Positions 16,582-25,287 are shown, counted from the stretch's first letter. The stretch: 64,000 nucleotides of DNA from DASYGT01 sp035999365 (GCA_035999365.1 DASYGT010000032.1:1-64000), one strand, 5' to 3'. Translations and numbers: made by a program. The notes: a model not told the origin generated them from the letters alone.

Positions 16582-17760
16582 TCACGAGGCGGCCGCTGTT
16601 GCTGTCTGCGTCGGCAGCAGGGTGAGCGCGGTCGACGAGAAGTGCGAGTGCACCCGCGCGTCGACCGGGTCGTTCGCCGGATCGTCATGCACGGCGATGT
16701 GCCGGTAGAGCGTGTCGCGCTGCGCCGGAATGCGGCCGGCACCGCGAATCAGTTCGATCAGTTCGGTGCGGTTCGAGCGGTGACGTGCGCCCGCCGACGA
16801 CACGACGTTCTCCTCGAGCATCACCGAACCAAGGTCGTCGGCGCCGAAGTGCAGCGTCAGCTGGCCGATGTCCTTGCCGGTCGTGAGCCAGGAACCCTGC
16901 AGGTGGTTCACGTTGTCGAAGAACAGCCGCGCGACGGACACCATACGCAGGTACTCCAGACTCGTTGCCTGCGTGCGGCCCTTCAGGTGATTGTTCTCCG
17001 GCTGATAGGTCCAGGGGATGAACGAGCGAAATCCGCCGGTGCGATCCTGCACGTCGCGGATCATGCGCAGATGCTCGATGCGCTCGGCGTTCGTCTCCCC
17101 CGTGCCCATCATGAACGTCGCGGTGGATTCCAGCCCGAGACCGTGCGCCGTCTCCATCACCTCTAGCCAGATCTCGCCCGACTCCTTCAGCGGGGCGATC
17201 GCCGTACGCGGCCGGCTGACGAGGATCTCGGCACCCGCGCCGGCGAAGGAGTCAAGGCCGGCGGCCTTGAGCCGCGTGATGACGCTCGCGTAGTCGATCC
17301 CCGACGTGCGGCTGATGTGCACCACCTCGGACGCGCCGAGCGAGTGCAAGGTGAGCTGCGGGTAGGTGCCCTTGATCGCACTGAACGTCTGCTCGTACCA
17401 CTCGATGCCGAGGTCGGGCGAGTGTCCGCCCTGGAGCATGATCTGGGTCGCGCCGAGATCGACCGCCTCGCCGCATCGGCGCAGGATCTCGCCGAGCTCG
17501 TGGGTCCACCCCTCCGCATGCTTCGGTGCACGGTAGAAAGCGCAGAACTTGCACGCCGTCACGCACACATTCGTGTAGTTGATGTTGCGGTCGATGATGT
17601 AGGTGGCGATGTTGTCGGGGTAGCGGCGACGCCGCACCGTGTCGGCCGCTTCGCCGAGCGCATGCAGCGGGGCCTCGGTATAGAGCAGAAGGGCCTCGTC
17701 GGGCGCGATCCGGCCGCCATCAGCGGCGTGGGCGAGCAACTCGTCGAGGGCACGGGTCAT
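16582..17760 (-). CDS. mqnC: Cyclic dehypoxanthinyl futalosine synthase
   Basis: Radical SAM enzyme of the futalosine menaquinone pathway that cyclises dehypoxanthine futalosine. The 392 residues carry the radical SAM cluster motif C66-VTA-C70-KF-C73 in TNVCVTACKFCAFYR, followed by QGGHSPDLGIEWYEQ, EILVSRPRT and the MqnC-like IPWTYQPENNHL. The C-terminus has the NVVSSAGARH segment typical of MqnC. It stands alone, apart from mqnA and mqnE. Confidence 0.93.
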   Translation of the reverse strand: MTRALDELLAHAADGGRIAPDEALLLYTEAPLHALGEAADTVRRRRYPDNIATYIIDRNINYTNVCVTACKFCAFYRAPKHAEGWTHELGEILRRCGEAVDLGATQIMLQGGHSPDLGIEWYEQTFSAIKGTYPQLTLHSLGASEVVHISRTSGIDYASVITRLKAAGLDSFAGAGAEILVSRPRTAIAPLKESGEIWLEVMETAHGLGLESTATFMMGTGETNAERIEHLRMIRDVQDRTGGFRSFIPWTYQPENNHLKGRTQATSLEYLRMVSVARLFFDNVNHLQGSWLTTGKDIGQLTLHFGADDLGSVMLEENVVSSAGARHRSNRTELIELIRGAGRIPAQRDTLYRHIAVHDDPANDPVDARVHSHFSSTALTLLPTQTATAAAS

Positions 17761-17822
17761 AGGTTCAGCGTAGATCGGCGAGCGTGCCGCCGTTGCGGCG
17801 GCTGGTTACGGGCTGTTCATCA

Positions 17823-20102
17823 TCACGACGGCGGAGCCGAGGAGGTAGGTGCAGGGCTCGACGCGGCAGGTGACTGGCTCGGGGCCGGCGCCGCTGAACC
17901 TGGCGCCGCACCGCCTGCGGCCGAGGTGCTGGCACCCGGTTGGCCCGGCGCGACCGACCCTTGATCGGGGGAACTGCCAACGGGTGGCGATGTCGGCGAC
18001 GCCGGCGTGCTGGGCGTGACAACACCGGGAGCGACGCCGCCGGAATCCTTGGTGATGATCGCGATGATCTGCCGTTCGTACTGTGCGAGCCGCGCGTGGA
18101 TCACCGCGAACGGCAGATTCCTGATGTTTCTGGACCAGGCTTGGATCTGCCGCCACAGGGCGTTGATGTCGCGGATCTCTTGCCCGGTCGGTTGGCTGGG
18201 CAAGGTCAGGACGAGTTGAACGGCGAGCGCCTGAGTCACGCAGACGATGCAGTTGTAGTTCACGGCCGCCGAGATGTTCTGCGGGACGATGACGTTGGCG
18301 TGCCCGATGATCAGGATCACCTGAAAGCTGATCGCCTCCGCCTTGCAATGACTGCAGCTGGCGAAGGCATAGGCCTCGTTCTTGTTCAGGACGTTGTCGC
18401 TGTTCGCCCAGACCAGCGCGAACGCGACGTCGTACACCGCGGTCCCGTTGCGGGTGTTCACCGCGAGTGTCTGATTGTCACCCGAGCCCGGGGGCAATGG
18501 ACGGTCGAAGGGGAACACCCACGTCGGCCCGGATCCCGACCGCGGAATGAGCACCATCGCCAACGCGGGGTGCTGCGCCGTGGGCACTGCCCCTGCATCC
18601 GCGGGCCACAAGGCGGTGCCGGAGCCTGAGCGCAACCCCGTGTGCAGGGCGGCCGGGAAAGCGTCTTGGAGCGCGCCCCGCTCGTAGGCCTGGATCTGGC
18701 GGTAGTTGCCATGCGGCCACCACACGAAGGCCAGCCCCACAACGAGGGCCGCCGCGAGCCCGGCGGCCAACGTGCGCCGGGCAGGCCGGCCGTCCGTCGC
18801 CCGCAGGGTGCCCCGAACGACCTGTCGCGCCAGCCGAACCACCATGTAGGCGATGCCGAACATGGGCAACGCGACGGCGACCACGGCGAGCAGACCGGCC
18901 ACTCCGGCGAGGACCTTCCCCGCCCCGAACTGTTCGACCATGTGCCGCCAATGCTGATCCAGGCTCGCGGCGCCCGTCGCGATGATGCGCGGGAGGCTGA
19001 TCACCGACACGAACACCGTCATTGCCATGAGCGGCACGACCAGCAGCACCCACACAAGCACAACGACGCGAGCCCACAGCCTCAACGCATGCGACTCGGA
19101 ACGTCGCCACTGGCCCGGCCACAGCCCCCGGAGGGTGGGCCCGATCTGATGGAACAGATCGGGCACGCCCGTGATGTCAGCCAGCAGGTGGTAGCCATCG
19201 AAACGCAGCAGCGGCGGCAGCTGCCGGATCATTTGAATCAGCTGCGTCGCGATGACGAGCAATAGCGCATCCCAGCCGGTCAGCCACCACAGTCCGAACA
19301 TGGCTACCGAGAGCACGGCGTTGAAGTACAAGCCGCCGAGGTCCGTGCGGATCCGTCCCGCGCGACCGAGCCGGTAGCTGTCGGTGACGTCGGTATAGAA
19401 CGCCGGCCAGACCAGGTACAGGCCCGCGCCCATCACGCCCGGGGTCGCTCCGCCGTAGCGAGCAGCGGCGGCGTGGCCGAACTCATGGAATCCTGCGGAG
19501 AGCAGTGTGATTGCGAAGATCGCCAGTAACAGGCCCGGCCGCGCGAATGCCTGGTGCGCGGCATAACCGAGACCGCGATCGAACAGGACCCACTTGCAGA
19601 TCCAGCCGAAAGCTACGAGAACCGCGATCGCCAACAACGGATGAAAAAGCCGCGCGAACGGCGCAGTGATGCGGCGAGTGCGCTCCGGGTCTGAGATCAC
19701 ATAGCGGAAGCGCAGCGCCAACAGCGGACTCGCCTTGCGGACGGGTGGCTCGGAGCCGTCGGCAAGGCGAAGGACGCCCAGCTCTCGCAGCCGATCGACC
19801 AGAGCCCGCACACCCTCGGCGTCCAGGCTCCTCCCCACTCGTTCGGTGGCATGAGTGGCCACCTGTGCGACAGTGCGCTCGCCGTCGATCGCCTCCAAAA
19901 CCTGATACAGCAATGGGGTCAGCTGCAGGACTTGGCCGTCGCGGCGGCGGACCAATGCAGGAGGGTTTCGGTATCCGGACCCCTGCATGGAGCCGAGAAG
20001 TTCGACGCCGTCCGCACGTTGGGGCACGGCGGCGCCGGCATCTGTCCGTTCTGGGGTCGGCCCGGCAAGTCCGCCGGCCGGTGGGCCGGTATCGACACTC
20101 AT
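17823..20102 (-). CDS. PqqD-domain M50 intramembrane metalloprotease
   Basis: Large (759 residues) membrane protein annotated in relatives as a putative peptide zinc metalloprotease. Residues about 45-115 form a PqqD-like domain, a fold that in RiPP systems binds precursor leader peptides. Membrane segments follow; the M50 zinc motif is HEFGH (206-210) with the distal RFDGYH (D302). After the last membrane segment (about 445-462) an extracytoplasmic domain holds two CxxC pairs (C583/C586, C618/C621), then a Pro/Ser/Ala-rich tail from about 690. It starts 11 bases after the stop of the repeat protein gene, which I infer to be its substrate. Cleavage has not been shown; a peptide exporter role is an alternative. 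Confidence 0.82.
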   Translation of the reverse strand: MSVDTGPPAGGLAGPTPERTDAGAAVPQRADGVELLGSMQGSGYRNPPALVRRRDGQVLQLTPLLYQVLEAIDGERTVAQVATHATERVGRSLDAEGVRALVDRLRELGVLRLADGSEPPVRKASPLLALRFRYVISDPERTRRITAPFARLFHPLLAIAVLVAFGWICKWVLFDRGLGYAAHQAFARPGLLLAIFAITLLSAGFHEFGHAAAARYGGATPGVMGAGLYLVWPAFYTDVTDSYRLGRAGRIRTDLGGLYFNAVLSVAMFGLWWLTGWDALLLVIATQLIQMIRQLPPLLRFDGYHLLADITGVPDLFHQIGPTLRGLWPGQWRRSESHALRLWARVVVLVWVLLVVPLMAMTVFVSVISLPRIIATGAASLDQHWRHMVEQFGAGKVLAGVAGLLAVVAVALPMFGIAYMVVRLARQVVRGTLRATDGRPARRTLAAGLAAALVVGLAFVWWPHGNYRQIQAYERGALQDAFPAALHTGLRSGSGTALWPADAGAVPTAQHPALAMVLIPRSGSGPTWVFPFDRPLPPGSGDNQTLAVNTRNGTAVYDVAFALVWANSDNVLNKNEAYAFASCSHCKAEAISFQVILIIGHANVIVPQNISAAVNYNCIVCVTQALAVQLVLTLPSQPTGQEIRDINALWRQIQAWSRNIRNLPFAVIHARLAQYERQIIAIITKDSGGVAPGVVTPSTPASPTSPPVGSSPDQGSVAPGQPGASTSAAGGAAPGSAAPAPSQSPAASSPAPTSSAPPS

Positions 20103-20113
20103 CCGCGCCGGGC

Positions 20114-20761
20114 CTACTGGTTGATGGTGGAGTTTTGGTTACCGTTCGCAGTGGCGTCGCCGTGGATGTCTTGCGTGATCAACGCGTCCTGATGCGAGAT
20201 CGCGGTCGCGCTCGAATCGATCGAGCCGACGTTGGCCGACACTGCTGCGTCGATCGGCGCGGCCACGTTGGCATTGGCGGCAACCGCGCCATCGATCGGT
20301 GCGGCGAGCTTGAGGTCGCCGTTGAGGTCGACGTTCACGTTGAGCAGCGGGCCGTCCAACGCGCTCGACGGGTTCGACGTGTCGCCCGGCGTGACCGACG
20401 TCGTGGCCGGCTGCGTCGGTGTCGCGGCGCTACCCGCGCCGGACTGGTCAAGCCCGCTGTGCTGGCCAGCCGTGGCACTGGCGTCACCCGTAACGCCTTG
20501 GTGGATCTCCGCACCCTGCAGTGCCTCGGCGCCGTCGGTCGAGCCCGCCGAAAGCACGTTGGCGCCGACCGATGCATTGATCGGGGCGGCGATGTTCGCG
20601 TTGGCGCCCACTGCCAGGTCGATCGGCGCAGCTGCGTCGAGGGCGAGATCGAGATTGGCGTTCAGGTCGAGTAACGACATGACCTCTTTCGCCGGCAATG
20701 CCGAACCGCCCTCGGCGGCGATCTCATCCGGAGTGATCGGGCTCTGGTCTGCGTTGGTCAT
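20114..20761 (-). CDS. Leader-bearing repeat protein, probable M50 protease substrate
   Basis: Unrecognised 215-residue protein. The ATG at 20761 has a GAGGGAGG ribosome site at 20768-20775. It has no signal peptide: residues 1-29 form a hydrophilic leader with a Gly-Gly (18-19) and LPAKEV. Two 77-residue modules follow (30-106 and 139-215) that align without gaps and are about half identical, joined by a Ser/Thr/Pro linker. Each has two copies of a 14-residue AAPI[DN]-type unit and ends in a Gly/Asn/Gln-rich stretch (GDATANGNQN). The composition lacks Cys, Trp, Tyr, Phe and Arg. The look is of a self-assembling or beta-solenoid protein, or a modified peptide precursor; function unknown. Confidence 0.75.
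   Translation of the reverse strand: MTNADQSPITPDEIAAEGGSALPAKEVMSLLDLNANLDLALDAAAPIDLAVGANANIAAPINASVGANVLSAGSTDGAEALQGAEIHQGVTGDASATAGQHSGLDQSGAGSAATPTQPATTSVTPGDTSNPSSALDGPLLNVNVDLNGDLKLAAPIDGAVAANANVAAPIDAAVSANVGSIDSSATAISHQDALITQDIHGDATANGNQNSTINQ
20117..20347 (-). repeat. Module B of the duplicated repeat protein
   Basis: Encodes residues 139-215 (77 residues), the second copy of the module. It aligns residue for residue with module A at 20444-20674 and keeps the AAPID, ANAN and GDA positions. Confidence 0.75.
20444..20674 (-). repeat. Module A of the duplicated repeat protein
   Basis: Encodes residues 30-106 (77 residues), the first copy of the module, placed directly after the leader-like region. 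Confidence 0.75.
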
Positions 20762-20926
20762 CGGATGCCTCCCTCGTGCCGCCGCGTGTTCGGCGTGACT
20801 CGAGATCTGGCGTACCCGTGCGTCGATGTGATGAAACTTCGTTCGCGGGTGCGCTCGCGAGCCGCGTACGCGGGCACCGTGCGGGCCGAGGCTCGAGAGG
20901 CCGCCACCCGTAGCACAATCGGGGCC

Positions 20927-21259
20927 ATGATCTTCATTACTGCCAAGATGCGAATCAAGCCGGAGTTCGCCGAGCGGTTCCCCGAGCTGGCCCGACCGTT
21001 CACGACGGCTACACGCGCCGAACCGGGCTGCCTGTGGTTCGAATGGTCGCGCAGCCTGGACGACCCGAACGAGTACGTTCTCGTCGAGGCGTTTCGCGAC
21101 GGCGATGCCGGCGCCGCGCACGTCCGGTCGGATCACTTCGCGCGGGCAACTGCGGACTTCCCGGCATTCCTCGTCGAGACGCCGAAGATCGTCAGCCAGA
21201 CGGTCGACCAGGACGGCTGGTCCGAACTCGGCGAGATGCGGGTGCCGCCGGTGCACTGA
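20927..21259 (+). CDS. Antibiotic biosynthesis monooxygenase (ABM) domain protein
   Basis: Small 110-residue ABM-fold protein (dimeric alpha+beta barrel; family includes quinol monooxygenases and heme-degrading enzymes). It starts MIFITAKMRIKPEF at the ATG at 20927; the family pattern is visible as TRAEPGCLWFEWSRS, then VEAFRD, and a paired HVRSDHF His motif. Substrate cannot be told from sequence. It diverges from the repeat-protein operon. Confidence 0.82.
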   Translation: MIFITAKMRIKPEFAERFPELARPFTTATRAEPGCLWFEWSRSLDDPNEYVLVEAFRDGDAGAAHVRSDHFARATADFPAFLVETPKIVSQTVDQDGWSELGEMRVPPVH

Positions 21260-21263
21260 CGCC

Positions 21264-22718
21264 TCAGCTGTCCGGACTCGTGTCGATGCCGACGTAGCTG
21301 TAGGTGCCTGGCACGCCGTCGTCGGCCACCATGCCGGCGCAGCCGGCACGCAGGTTCTCGCAGTCGAACAGCGAGCCGTTGCTGCGGTGGACATCCAGCC
21401 GGGACGGGTAATAGAAGCTGAACGCGTTCCCGTCATGGTTGGGATCCACGGCTGCTTCCGGTGCATCCGAGCGCCAGCGCGTGGTCAGCAGCCGGGCGTC
21501 GGCCGTCGGATCGTGTTTGACGTACTTGTCGAACCACGCGGCGGTGTACCAGGCGGTGAGATCCGGGCCGCGCAATGACGCTCCCAGAGCTGCCAACGGA
21601 ATGAACGAGAAGTCCAGATGCGATCCGCCGCGGATGATGATCTCGCCGGAGTCGACGCCCGCCGCGGTGTAGGCCAGGGAGGTCGTCGACTTCGCCGTGG
21701 GCTTCGGCAGCGAGAGGTTCGGCGTGGGTGGCAGACCGTAGTCGGCCGAGATCCCGAGCCCAGGCTTGGTGATCGCTGCCGCGGTTCGTGCGGAGGGATC
21801 GGCCTTGCACGGGCGCTCGCCGAGCTTTCCGCCACCGCCGCCCGATGTCGGCAGACCGAGGTTGTCCCATGCGACAACCGCCTTCACACGCGGGTCCCAC
21901 TGCGCGATGTATGACACGCCGGCCGCGCCGTAGGAATGGCCGGCGAGGCCAAGCTCGCTCGAATCGAGCATCGACCAGTAGGGGTTGTAGGCCGTATCGA
22001 ATCCCGCCGTGACCCGTGAGGACTGCTTCGCCGCGTGACTGGTGCCGGTGTTGCAGCTGGGCACCGGCACGTACGGATGCGAGGGCGTCGACACGAAGAA
22101 GTTCAGCGCATCCTCGGTGCCGTCATAGAACGGGCGACCATCGGTCTGCGCGGGTACTCCCTCCAGTTCGTCCGGATGAGCACCGAACGTGTCGCTCTGC
22201 CCCTGCCCCTGCGGATCGAACGTGAGCACGATGTAGCCGTCCTTGGCCAGCGCCTGCGCCGCGTACCAGTACATCTGCTCGTCGGCCTGCACCGAGCCGT
22301 CCGTGATCACCACGCCGGGGCGGCGCGCCGGTCCGGCAACCGTCGCCCACACGTGACCCGACAGTGTGGCGCCGTCGCGCGCGGTGAACAGCACAGGCTG
22401 CACCAGCCCGTACCCGTTGGGTCCCCAGTTGTAGAGCCGGATATCGCCGGCACATCCGTTCTGCAGGCTCCAGCAGAGGTTGTTGGTGAAGAAACGGCCA
22501 GGGTCGCGCAACTGTGCAGCCACGGCCGCCGCCGCGCTCCGAGTGCCGATGGACAGCAGCTTTTCCTGGTACTGCGGAGTGTCGTAGACAGCCTGCCGTT
22601 CGAGCGTGATCGCGTAGTTCTGTGCTTCAACCACGGGATTGAACGCGGCGGCGCCGGCCACGGCCGAGGTGGTAGCGACGAGAGCGATCGCAACGGCAAC
22701 CGGGAGCAAGCGGCGCAT
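21264..22718 (-). CDS. Secreted alpha/beta hydrolase
   Basis: Extracellular hydrolase of 484 residues with a signal peptide (MRRLLPVAVAIALVATTSAVAGAAA). The nucleophile elbow is GHSYGAAG, with an oxyanion region around VVITDGS and a late GGSHLDF that may supply the catalytic His. TFDPQGQGQSDTFGAHP is typical of large dienelactone-hydrolase-like or acyl-peptidase-like secreted enzymes. The ATG at 22718 with an AAGGGA ribosome site is preferred to an upstream start. Its stop lies 5 bases from the convergent ABM gene. Confidence 0.83.
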   Translation of the reverse strand: MRRLLPVAVAIALVATTSAVAGAAAFNPVVEAQNYAITLERQAVYDTPQYQEKLLSIGTRSAAAAVAAQLRDPGRFFTNNLCWSLQNGCAGDIRLYNWGPNGYGLVQPVLFTARDGATLSGHVWATVAGPARRPGVVITDGSVQADEQMYWYAAQALAKDGYIVLTFDPQGQGQSDTFGAHPDELEGVPAQTDGRPFYDGTEDALNFFVSTPSHPYVPVPSCNTGTSHAAKQSSRVTAGFDTAYNPYWSMLDSSELGLAGHSYGAAGVSYIAQWDPRVKAVVAWDNLGLPTSGGGGGKLGERPCKADPSARTAAAITKPGLGISADYGLPPTPNLSLPKPTAKSTTSLAYTAAGVDSGEIIIRGGSHLDFSFIPLAALGASLRGPDLTAWYTAAWFDKYVKHDPTADARLLTTRWRSDAPEAAVDPNHDGNAFSFYYPSRLDVHRSNGSLFDCENLRAGCAGMVADDGVPGTYSYVGIDTSPDS

Positions 22719-22827
22719 CGAGCAGTCCCTTCGACAGGTATCGACCATGCCCTTGCGGGGCGCCGACCATTGTCGTGCGACAGTCCACGGCTGTCGCGCT
22801 GGAGCACCGCGCGGCTAGCGTCGTGCC

Positions 22828-23244
22828 ATGACCGTGCTCAACGGCGCCGCACGCGGGGCGCTCACCAGCGGCAAGATCGCACACCTCGTCACGCTGAACG
22901 CCGACGGCAGTCCCCAACTGAGCGCGGTCTGGATCGGCCTCGACGGTGACCACATCGTCAGCGGGCACATGGACGATCGGCTCAAGCTGCGCAACGTCCG
23001 GCGCGATCCCCGCGTCGCATTGTCGATCGAGACCGGCGTGGTGAATTCGATCGGGCTGGCCGAGTACCTCGTCGTCCGCGGTACCGGGCAGGTCGTCGAC
23101 GGCGATGCGGCGGCACTTCTGCAGCGGCTCGCGCACCTGTACTTGGGCCCGGACGTGGTGTTCCCACCCGGCGAGAACCACCCGCGGGGGTTGATCCTGC
23201 GTATCGAGCCGCACTCCGTCGGCGGCGTCGGCCCCTGGAACTAG
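22828..23244 (+). CDS. PPOX-class (Rv1155-like) F420- or flavin-dependent oxidoreductase
   Basis: 138-residue split-barrel protein of the pyridoxamine-phosphate-oxidase-like class. Features are HLVTLNADGSPQLSAVW, GHMDDRLKLRNVRRDPRVALSI and YLVVRGTGQVV, as in actinobacterial F420-binding members. The cofactor (F420, FMN or FAD) and substrate are not determined by sequence alone. It is convergent with mqnA, 9 bases apart. Confidence 0.85.
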   Translation: MTVLNGAARGALTSGKIAHLVTLNADGSPQLSAVWIGLDGDHIVSGHMDDRLKLRNVRRDPRVALSIETGVVNSIGLAEYLVVRGTGQVVDGDAAALLQRLAHLYLGPDVVFPPGENHPRGLILRIEPHSVGGVGPWN

Positions 23245-23253
23245 ACCGGCACG

Positions 23254-24105
23254 TCAGATGTCGGCGAAGGTCGGGCGGACCGGATTCGGGATCGCCCCGG
23301 CCAACGCGGCTCGTCGGCCGAACTCGACGAGGCCTTCGATCTGGCGCGCGCCGAGTGAGAAGTCGAGCATCCGGAAATAGGTCGCGAGGGTTGCGGCATC
23401 GAAGACCTCCCACCGCGCGGCCTGCTCCGCAACGTCGTCGACATGGGCGAGCGCGTCGTCGCGACTGGCGATGAACGCGCTATGGACGTCCTTGACCAGC
23501 CCTGGGTTCGCGTCGGCGTAGTCGCGCCGCGCCGCCCAGACGGCGAACACCATCGGCAGCCCGGTCCATTCGCGCCACACCTGGCCGAGGTCGTACACGG
23601 TGAGGCCGTGACGCGGCGCGTCGTAGGTCGCCCGCAGCGCAGCGTCGCCGATGAGCACAGCCGCGTCGGCCTCGAGCAGCATGCTGGTGAGATCGGGCGG
23701 GCAGTCGAAGTAGTCCGGCCGAACGCCGTAGACCTCGGCCAGCCACATGCGCACCAGCAGGACAGACGTGCGCGACGTCGAACCGAGGGCGACCCGCCGG
23801 CCGTCCAGCGTGTCCAGCGGCGCCTGGCTGACCAGGTTCACCGACAGCACCGGACCATCTGATCCGACGGCCAGATCGGGCAGCAGGACGAGGTCGTCGG
23901 CGTTGCGCAGGTACTCCACGAGCGAGATCGGGCCGATGTCGAGTTCGCCGGCGACGAGCATGTCATTGAGACGGTCGGGCGTCGCCTTGGTCAACTCGAC
24001 ATCGAGCAGTGCGCCGGATCGCACCAGACCCCAGTAGATGGGCAGGCAGTTCAGGTACTGGATGTGCCCTACCCGCGGACGCGTCGACTGCACGATCTCG
24101 ACCAT
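23254..24105 (-). CDS. mqnA: Chorismate dehydratase
   Basis: First step of the futalosine pathway: dehydrates chorismate to 3-enolpyruvyl benzoate. From the ATG at 24105 it is 283 residues, normal for MqnA. Signatures are VGHIQYLNCLPIYWGL (near residue 12), LDIGPISLVEYLRN, VALGSTSRTSV and the DAAVLIGDAALRA segment. Its promoter region is shared with the divergent IMPase gene, only 27 bases separating the two starts. Confidence 0.93.
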   Translation of the reverse strand: MVEIVQSTRPRVGHIQYLNCLPIYWGLVRSGALLDVELTKATPDRLNDMLVAGELDIGPISLVEYLRNADDLVLLPDLAVGSDGPVLSVNLVSQAPLDTLDGRRVALGSTSRTSVLLVRMWLAEVYGVRPDYFDCPPDLTSMLLEADAAVLIGDAALRATYDAPRHGLTVYDLGQVWREWTGLPMVFAVWAARRDYADANPGLVKDVHSAFIASRDDALAHVDDVAEQAARWEVFDAATLATYFRMLDFSLGARQIEGLVEFGRRAALAGAIPNPVRPTFADI

Positions 24106-24132
24106 ACGCGCGCAGTCGTTAGGCTCGGCGCT

Positions 24133-24906
24133 GTGACTGACGACCTCGCGCTCGCGGCCACCGTGGTGCGCGAGGCTGGGCAGCTGGCCGCCGCGATGCT
24201 TGCCGACGGGCTCACTGCACAGCGCAAGACGTCCATATCCGATGTCGTCTCGGCGGCCGACCATGCCGCAGAGGAGCTCGTCGTCGCGCGGCTGCGCGCC
24301 GAGCGTCCGGGCGATGGCGTCGTCGGCGAAGAGGGCACGAACGCTCCCCGCGAACGGACCTGGTTCGTCGATCCGGTAGACGGCACGTACAACTTCCTCT
24401 CCGGGCTACCGCTCTGGTGCGCGGCGATAGCGCTGTCCGACGCCGAGGGTGCGGTGCTCGGTGCCGTGTACCAGCCGGCGACGGACGAACTGTGGCTCGG
24501 CGGCCGCGACGACCCGACGACGTGCAATGGCGTTGCGGTGCCGCGGCTCGTGAACCGTCCGCTGGCCGATGTCTCGATCGCCAGTTACCTGCACCCAGGC
24601 ACGCTCGCCGACCACGGAGCCCGCTTCCCGTTGCTTCGCGCCGTGCAGGGTGCGGCCACGTTGCGCATGCTCGGGTCAGGTTCGATTGAGCTCGCCTCCG
24701 TTGCCTCCGGACGTCTCGGTGCGTGGTTGCAGCTGAATTCGCACGACTGGGACTGGCTGCCCGGTGCCGCGTTGGTGCGTGCCGCTGGCGGCAGCACGAC
24801 GGTGTTCGAGGCGCATGGGCACCGCTGGCATGCAGCCGGCAACGCCCAGACGGTGGAGGAGATCGTGGTACGCGTTCAGGGAGCAGTCGACTTCGGCATG
24901 CGCTGA
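24133..24906 (+). CDS. Inositol monophosphatase-family phosphatase
   Basis: Mg-dependent phosphatase of 257 residues. Motifs are GEEG (metal-binding Glu), WFVDPVDGTYNFL (the DPxDGT signature) and HDWDWLPGAALVRAAGG (WD motif). The substrate could be inositol 1-phosphate, histidinol phosphate (HisN type) or another sugar phosphate; I cannot decide. The GTG at 24133 is used because upstream sequence overlaps mqnA. It is convergent with the DUF4229 gene, with a palindrome between them. Confidence 0.88.
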   Translation: MTDDLALAATVVREAGQLAAAMLADGLTAQRKTSISDVVSAADHAAEELVVARLRAERPGDGVVGEEGTNAPRERTWFVDPVDGTYNFLSGLPLWCAAIALSDAEGAVLGAVYQPATDELWLGGRDDPTTCNGVAVPRLVNRPLADVSIASYLHPGTLADHGARFPLLRAVQGAATLRMLGSGSIELASVASGRLGAWLQLNSHDWDWLPGAALVRAAGGSTTVFEAHGHRWHAAGNAQTVEEIVVRVQGAVDFGMR

Positions 24907-24920
24907 GCTCGTCCTGTCCG

Positions 24921-24965
24921 ATCCTGTCCGATCGTGACCGGCCGCTGGTCGGGATCGGTCACGAT
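24921..24965. repeat. 45-nt palindrome, family 1, copy 1
   Basis: Inverted repeat with 20-base arms and a 5-base loop; 15 of 20 positions pair. The core ATCGTGACCG (24931-24940) is answered by CGGTCACGAT (24956-24965). It matches the copies at 33961 and 34889 in size and layout. Set between two convergent genes, it may serve as a bidirectional terminator here. Confidence 0.7.
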
Positions 24966-24970
24966 TCGCG

Positions 24971-25273
24971 CTACACGTCGCCCGGATCGTCCCCGGCGAG
25001 CTTCTCGTCCAGAACGGCACGGCGGGCGCGCTGCGCCTCGACGCGCTGCTCGATCGTGGCGGCGAATTTCGCCCGCGGCCGGGCAAGGAGCACGAACGCC
25101 AGCGGAACGGAGAGCACCACAGCAACCATCGCGGCGATCAAGCCGTGCAGTCCCGCGATGTAGAGCAGGCCCCAGAGCGCGAGGAAGAGCCCGAAGCGCA
25201 GCAGGGTGTAGAGCCACATCGACCCCATCCACGCCTTGAAGCTCGGCGTAGGAAGGTTCGTGGGATCACTCAT
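24971..25273 (-). CDS. DUF4229 membrane protein
   Basis: 100-residue actinobacterial protein of unknown function, DUF4229 type. Two membrane segments (about 19-38 and 41-64, LYTLLRFGLFLALWGLLYIA and IAAMVAVVLSVPLAFVLLA) are followed by a basic, Arg-rich cytoplasmic tail (RAKFAATIEQRVEAQRARRA). The stop is followed by the family 1 palindrome. It is 14 bases downstream of mqnE on the same strand. Confidence 0.85.
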   Translation of the reverse strand: MSDPTNLPTPSFKAWMGSMWLYTLLRFGLFLALWGLLYIAGLHGLIAAMVAVVLSVPLAFVLLARPRAKFAATIEQRVEAQRARRAVLDEKLAGDDPGDV

Positions 25274-25287
25274 GGGAGGTCTGGCAC

